This document shows positions 13,855-17,998 of a stretch of DNA of 17,998 bases, piece by piece. This DNA comes from Nitrospinota bacterium (lineage in GTDB: Bacteria > Tectomicrobia > Entotheonellia > J063). The notes beneath the pieces are model-generated. The model did not search any database and was not told where the DNA came from. It worked only from the letters and a program-made list of their open reading frames with translations. The number at the start of each line of letters is the position of its first letter. Position 1 is the first letter of the stretch. The translations under genes and the position numbers were made by a program. Where the stretch lies: NCBI GenBank assembly GCA_003696125.1, contig RFHZ01000258.1, forward strand, positions 1-17,998. The letters run 5' to 3'.

Positions 13855-15186
13855 ATGACTATCCAGACATCTTCCAGACCGGAAACCGTGCAGTCCTCGC
13901 CCGAACTGGTAGACCTTGTCAGTGCCTGTCCCTGTCCCGCCTGTGGTCACCAGGTTGCCGTCCCCTTCTATGAGGGCGGTGCCCAGCCCCTGGCCACCCT
14001 GGCCTGGCCCCGGAGCGCAGAGGAGGCGCGATCCATGAAACGTCTCCCCCTGGCGTTCCGGCGCTGTGTGGAGTGTGGTCATGTGTACAACACCGCCTTC
14101 GATTACAAGGAGGTTCCTTACAGCCAAAACCCCAACCGCATGTTTAACCGGGGGAGGCTCTGGCAGGAACACCTCTGCCGGGTCCGCAACCTCATCGTAG
14201 AGCGCCTGCCTCCCTATCCAACTGTCATCGAGATCGGCTGTGGAGACGGGCACTTCTTACAGGCCCTGGCCCAGGCCGGACCTGCCGGGTACTATATCGG
14301 ATTCGACCCGAACAGTGCAGCCGGAACAGCCACGCATCAGGTAGAGATTCATCGTACCCTCTTCGATCCCCTTACCCATCTGGCCGAGTACCGACCAGAT
14401 ATGATCATCAGCCGCCATGTCCTCGAACACCTGATGAATCCACTCGGCTTCATGCAACTGCTCGCCTTTGCCGCTAGCTGGCATGAGGTCGAAGCCGACC
14501 TCTTCCTGGAAGTCCCCTGTATCGATCGGGTCTTCGAGACCGGACGCACCACCGACTTCTACTACGAGCACAACTCGCACTTCACCACAACCTCCTTCAC
14601 CCACCTGTTACAGCGGTGCGCCGACGTGGTGGAGCTTGTGGAGCGGGGATACAACGATGAAGTGATCTATGGCCTTGCCCGTATCGGTGTGCATCCTGCC
14701 CAGGCTCGATGTGCCCGTGAGGCCATCGCCTTCCGGAACCAGGCCCTGGCTATGCGCACCACGATTCGCCAGACCCTGGAACAGTATATTGCTGCCGGCA
14801 AGACCATTGCCATCTGGGGCGGAACAGGGAAGGCAGCCGCCCTGATCAATTCGTTGGGACTCGATGCCGACCGCTTTCCCCTGGTGGTCGATTCTGATCC
14901 GGAAAAGGTGGGGACATTTGTGCCCGGGACAGGCCAGGAAATCCGCTTTCGCGATCACCTGCTCCTGCAGCCGGCAGACATCATCCTGATAGCCACGCAA
15001 TGGCGTGCCCAGGATATCGTCCTGGAGATAGAACAACACCATATCCCCTATCAACAGATTCTGCTTGAATACCGGGGACGGCTGGTCGATTACTTTGCCG
15101 ATGAGCATCCGTACAAATTATCAGCCTCAAGGGCTCTGTGTAACGAGAAAGGATCTCACCATGGCCATCACCGCAATCGAGTATAG
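13855..15186 (+). CDS. SAM-dependent C-methyltransferase with N-terminal zinc finger and C-terminal Rossmann-like domain
   Basis: This 443-aa protein has the three-part layout of sugar C-methyltransferases (TylCIII/NovU type). A zinc-binding module has C25-P-C27-P-A-C30-G and R-R-C71-V-E-C74-G-H-V-Y-N. A class I SAM domain has motif I IEIGCGDGHFL (residues 125-135), IGFDPN and SRHVLEHL. The C-terminal domain from about 318 to 420 starts IAIWGGTGKAAALI and contains VVDSDPEKVGTFVPGTG. Known relatives methylate NDP-deoxysugars; here a sugar destined for flagellin or a surface glycan is a reasonable inference. AAGGAG, formed partly by the upstream TAA, lies 5 nt before the ATG. The last 26 nt overlap the next gene, and the final residues (KGSHHGHHRNRV) look like a read-through tail. 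Confidence 0.85.
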   Translation: MTIQTSSRPETVQSSPELVDLVSACPCPACGHQVAVPFYEGGAQPLATLAWPRSAEEARSMKRLPLAFRRCVECGHVYNTAFDYKEVPYSQNPNRMFNRGRLWQEHLCRVRNLIVERLPPYPTVIEIGCGDGHFLQALAQAGPAGYYIGFDPNSAAGTATHQVEIHRTLFDPLTHLAEYRPDMIISRHVLEHLMNPLGFMQLLAFAASWHEVEADLFLEVPCIDRVFETGRTTDFYYEHNSHFTTTSFTHLLQRCADVVELVERGYNDEVIYGLARIGVHPAQARCAREAIAFRNQALAMRTTIRQTLEQYIAAGKTIAIWGGTGKAAALINSLGLDADRFPLVVDSDPEKVGTFVPGTGQEIRFRDHLLLQPADIILIATQWRAQDIVLEIEQHHIPYQQILLEYRGRLVDYFADEHPYKLSASRALCNEKGSHHGHHRNRV

Positions 15187-15937
15187 CATCTTCTCCGCCC
15201 TCCGCCAGCAACAGGTGCTTCCTCCCGCTCCCCGGGTCTTAGAGCTGGGTGAAGCGAACTGGTACGGCGATGTCCCGCTCCAACAACTGGTCCAGGATAT
15301 CCGGCTCTATGTCAGTGACGAGCCTGCAAGGAACCGCCTCCTTAGCCAGATCCAGCACCTGGCCGATACCCAGACCCGGTACTGGCTCTTTGATCTCGCC
15401 AAAATCTTCTACACGGTCTTTCTCAACTACTCCTCTATCACCGCCATCGACCTGCACGGGACCCCTGCGGCCCTGCGGTACGATCTCAACTATCCGGTCC
15501 ACCTCGATACCCGTTTCGATATGGTGTTGAATCTCGGAACCGCAGAACATATCTTTAACGTCTTTCAATTCTTCAAAACGGTACACGACTTAACCGCTCC
15601 AGGCGGGCTCATGGTGCATGGGATGCCGTTTACCGGCTGGTACGACCACGGCTTCTACAACTTCCAGCCGACCTTTTACTGGGATCTTGCCCTGCAGAAC
15701 CGGTACACCATACTGGCCCTGATTTATGCCCAACTCTCCCCCTTCAGCCTGACCCAGCTCCATACCAGAGAGCAGATCAGTAAAATGGTCACCGAAGGCC
15801 AGATTGCACCCAATGCTCTCCTGTATGCCGTATTCAGGAAAGGGGACGAAGAGCAGGATTTTCTCCCCCCCATGCAGGGGTATTATGCCGGTATCCTTTC
15901 AGAAACGTGTCGCCAGGCCTGGCATAAACTCCGCTGA
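15161..15937 (+). CDS. Class I SAM-dependent methyltransferase-like protein
   Basis: This 258-aa protein has a Rossmann methyltransferase pattern. Motif I is RVLELGEANWYGD (residues 25-37), AIDLHG follows as an acidic second strand, FDMVLNLGTAEHIFNVFQ is the motif-IV-like region, and LTAPGGLMVHGMPF is the post-motif strand. The substrate is unknown, and the AEHIFN segment is typical of uncharacterised methyltransferases in surface-glycan loci. GAAAGGA lies upstream of ATG 15161. The gene begins inside the last 26 nt of the zinc-finger methyltransferase gene, so the two are translationally coupled. The frame is open further upstream to 15065, but those residues are a shadow of the previous gene. 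It is followed 43 nt later by the TPR-glycosyltransferase gene. Confidence 0.75.
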   Translation: MAITAIEYSIFSALRQQQVLPPAPRVLELGEANWYGDVPLQQLVQDIRLYVSDEPARNRLLSQIQHLADTQTRYWLFDLAKIFYTVFLNYSSITAIDLHGTPAALRYDLNYPVHLDTRFDMVLNLGTAEHIFNVFQFFKTVHDLTAPGGLMVHGMPFTGWYDHGFYNFQPTFYWDLALQNRYTILALIYAQLSPFSLTQLHTREQISKMVTEGQIAPNALLYAVFRKGDEEQDFLPPMQGYYAGILSETCRQAWHKLR

Positions 15938-15980
15938 CCGGGCAACCACAGATCGGTACACGCAATATGGGGACTCAACC

Positions 15981-17998
15981 ATGTCGCAAAGGAGTCGGAA
16001 GCAGCCTATAACCCAGATCAGGCCGTTGGCGGGTCCAGGGGGGACTCTCCTGGCCAAGGCCCAACACGCCTACCAGGGAGGAGATCTGGCCCAAGCAGAA
16101 CGTCTTACCCGCCAGATCCTGCAGGGAAATCCCCACCAGGCCGACGCCCTGCACCTGCTCGGCCTGATCGCCCATCGGGTCGGCAAACAGGAGATTGCCC
16201 TCGCCTACCTCCGGCAGGCCATCAGTATCAACGACACGAACTGGGCCTTCTTCAACAACCTGGGAGAGGTGTACCGGGCCTTGGGACAGCCAGATGAGGC
16301 GATGGCCAGCTACCAGCAGGCCATCCGGCTCAACCCTAACCGGGCCGAACCCTATATCAACCTCGGCACCATCCTCCAGAACCAGGGCAGGATAGAGGAG
16401 GCGATCGACTGCTATCGACAGGCGGCAAAGCAACAGCCGGGCTGTGCCCTCGCCCACCTCAATCTGGGAAACGTGTTGCGCCTGCAGGGAAACCTGGAGG
16501 GAGCAATAACCCACTATCAACACGCCCTGGCCCTGCAACCACATGCGGCCGAAATCCACATGGATCTGGGGAACCTGTTCCAGACGCAGGGACGGCTGGC
16601 AGAAGCCATCAGGTACTACCGGCAGGCTCTGGCCCTGAAACCAGATTACGCCGAGGCCCATGCCAATCTGGGGACCGCGCTGCGAACGCAGGGAGAACTC
16701 GATGCCGCCGTCCAGCACCTGCAACAGGCTCTGCGACTCAAACCAGGCTTTGCCATCGCTTACCTGAACCTCGGATTGACTCTGCGGGCCCAAAAGAAGC
16801 TTGCCGAGGCAGAAAAGGCCTTGCGACAGGCAGTCCGGCTGGCCCCCAGCTCTGCCGTAGCCTACAATAATCTCGGTATCGTGCTCCAGGACCAGGGGAG
16901 ATTGAGGGAAGCGATCGCCTGCTACCGGCAAGCACTCCAACTCCGTCCCCACTACGCCAAGGCCCATGCCAATCTGGGGGTTGCCCTGCAGACACAGGGG
17001 GATATCGAAGCGGCCATCTCCTGCTTCCAGAAGGCGTTACACCTGCAGCCCGGCTTTGCAGAGGCGCACAACAACCTGGGACTGGCCCTGCAGTTTCAAG
17101 GGAGAGTCCCCGAAGCGCTGGCGAGCTTCCAGCAGGCGCTCCGGTTGCGGCCGCACTTCGTAGAGGCCCACTGGAATCGAGCCCTGGCCTGGCTTCTACT
17201 CGGAAATTTCCGGCAGGGATGGGAGGAATACGAGTGGCGATGGCGACGCAAAGAGACCCCACCCCGCTCCTTCCCCCAGCCCTCATGGGACGGTACCCCC
17301 CTGCAGGGAAAGACCATCCTGGTCTATGCCGAGCAGGGACTGGGAGATACCATCCAGTTCGTGCGCTACCTCCCCCTGGTCCAGGCCCGGGGAGGACGGG
17401 TACTCTTCGAATGCCAGCCCGGTCTGGCACCGCTGCTCCAGCGCTGCCAGGGGTTCGACGAACTCTTTGAACGGTCATCCGGCAACAGCTCTCAACACCC
17501 CTTTGATGTCCACATCCCCCTGTTGAGCCTTCCCCGCATCTTTCAGACCACCCTGGAGACGATCCCGGCTGCGGTTCCCTATCTCTATCCCGACCCTGTG
17601 CTGGTGGAGAAGTGGGGAAACCGGCTCGGCCAGGAACCCGGGTTTAAGATCGGGATCTGCTGGCAGGGAAACCCGCAACACCGTCGTGACCGCTTCCGCT
17701 CCCTCCCCCTCCGCTGCTTTGCTCCCCTTACCCGGATCGACGGGGTACGGGTGTATAGCTTACAAAAAGGGGCAGGAACAGAGCAGTTGCAGGAACTCCC
17801 GACCGGCATGAGGGTGCACGATCTGGGGAAGGAGCTGGATGAGGAGACCGGCCTTTTCATGGATACGGCCGCGGTCATGATGCACCTGGATCTGGTCATC
17901 ACCATTGATACGGCCATCGCCCACCTGGCAGGAGCCCTGGGCGTTCCGGTATGGCTACTCCTCTCCTCTGCCCCGGACTGGCGCTGGCTCCTGGATCG
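15981..17998 (+). CDS. TPR-repeat glycosyltransferase (3' partial)
   Basis: The frame is open from the ATG to the end of the window (672 codons, no stop). Residues about 22-427 are eleven full TPR units plus a partial twelfth, in strict 34-residue register from residue 54 onward. Most units have the NLG...QG...EAI...YRQAL...P consensus. After a W-x-x-Y-E-W-R-W segment comes a glycosyltransferase fold with ILVYAEQGLGDTIQFVRYLP (near 449), KIGICWQGNPQHRRDRFRSL, and ITIDTAIAHLAGALGVPVW (about 641-659). These resemble the GT9/GT41-like domain of TPR-glycosyltransferase proteins. Such enzymes are often encoded beside flagellar or surface-protein genes and probably transfer sugars to proteins, with the TPR superhelix binding the acceptor. 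The Shine-Dalgarno is weak (GGGG about 9 nt upstream). Confidence 0.88.
   Translation, partial: MSQRSRKQPITQIRPLAGPGGTLLAKAQHAYQGGDLAQAERLTRQILQGNPHQADALHLLGLIAHRVGKQEIALAYLRQAISINDTNWAFFNNLGEVYRALGQPDEAMASYQQAIRLNPNRAEPYINLGTILQNQGRIEEAIDCYRQAAKQQPGCALAHLNLGNVLRLQGNLEGAITHYQHALALQPHAAEIHMDLGNLFQTQGRLAEAIRYYRQALALKPDYAEAHANLGTALRTQGELDAAVQHLQQALRLKPGFAIAYLNLGLTLRAQKKLAEAEKALRQAVRLAPSSAVAYNNLGIVLQDQGRLREAIACYRQALQLRPHYAKAHANLGVALQTQGDIEAAISCFQKALHLQPGFAEAHNNLGLALQFQGRVPEALASFQQALRLRPHFVEAHWNRALAWLLLGNFRQGWEEYEWRWRRKETPPRSFPQPSWDGTPLQGKTILVYAEQGLGDTIQFVRYLPLVQARGGRVLFECQPGLAPLLQRCQGFDELFERSSGNSSQHPFDVHIPLLSLPRIFQTTLETIPAAVPYLYPDPVLVEKWGNRLGQEPGFKIGICWQGNPQHRRDRFRSLPLRCFAPLTRIDGVRVYSLQKGAGTEQLQELPTGMRVHDLGKELDEETGLFMDTAAVMMHLDLVITIDTAIAHLAGALGVPVWLLLSSAPDWRWLLD

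Noticed and set aside
15921-15934. GGCATA-N4-CCGC, a possible third sigma54 site before the TPR-glycosyltransferase
   Set aside because: GG and GC have the right spacing, but the TT of the -12 element is missing and the site lies inside the end of the methyltransferase gene; likely chance.
15975-16967. Minus-strand open frame of about 330 codons opposite the TPR array
   Set aside because: Its apparent repeats are just the reverse image of the TPR repeats on the plus strand; no ribosome-binding site or known domain.
1-17998. tRNA, rRNA, CRISPR array, insertion sequence or prophage
   Set aside because: No cloverleaf-like sequence, evenly spaced direct repeats, transposase motif or terminal inverted repeats were found; all genes run in one direction in tight operons.

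Overview
This GC-rich, entirely plus-strand window is a late flagellar gene cluster from a motile, outer-membrane-bearing bacterium. It carries genes for both the P ring (FlgI) and the L ring (FlgH lipoprotein), so the cell is diderm. It combines these with CheX, a CsrA/FliW pair, FlaG, a FlgJ that carries an M23 peptidase domain, sigma54-type and sigma28-type promoters, and a TPR glycosyltransferase. That mix resembles deep-branching diderm phyla (Nitrospirota, Desulfobacterota or Methylomirabilota-like lineages) more than enteric bacteria. The sequence alone does not fix the taxon.

Layout. Positions 1-955 hold the tail of a hybrid sensor histidine kinase (its C-terminal receiver domain) followed by the CheY-P phosphatase cheX. 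Positions 956-1161 are a regulatory leader with a very good sigma54 (-24/-12) promoter. Positions 1162-6515 are a tight basal-body operon: flgF, flgG, flgA, flgH, flgI and flgJ (rod, ring and rod-cap/peptidoglycan functions). A near-consensus sigma28 promoter overlaps the flgJ stop codon and starts the late operon flgM, flgN, flgK, flgL, csrA, fliW (6580-12146). flaG and a putative zinc metalloprotease follow (12250-13346), with a candidate second sigma28 promoter embedded in a 12-bp inverted repeat.

After a hairpin-rich gap, a second sigma54-type promoter (13532-13547) precedes a probable glycosylation/methylation cassette. The cassette holds a truncated 79-aa TPR protein, a Zn-finger sugar C-methyltransferase-type protein, a second class I methyltransferase, and a long TPR-glycosyltransferase that runs off the window end.

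How it fits together (inference from family knowledge). A sigma54 activator switches on rod and ring genes. When the hook-basal body is complete, FlgM is exported and sigma28 is released. Sigma28 then drives flgM itself, the FlgK/FlgL junction proteins and their chaperone FlgN, and csrA-fliW, which tune flagellin translation. The last cassette would decorate flagellin or another surface protein, timed with flagellar assembly through its own sigma54 promoter. No RNA genes, insertion sequences or CRISPR arrays were seen. The most distinctive items are the two-tier promoter architecture, the FlgJ-M23 fusion, the 700-aa FlgL with an internal duplication, and the truncated TPR gene beside its full-length relative.
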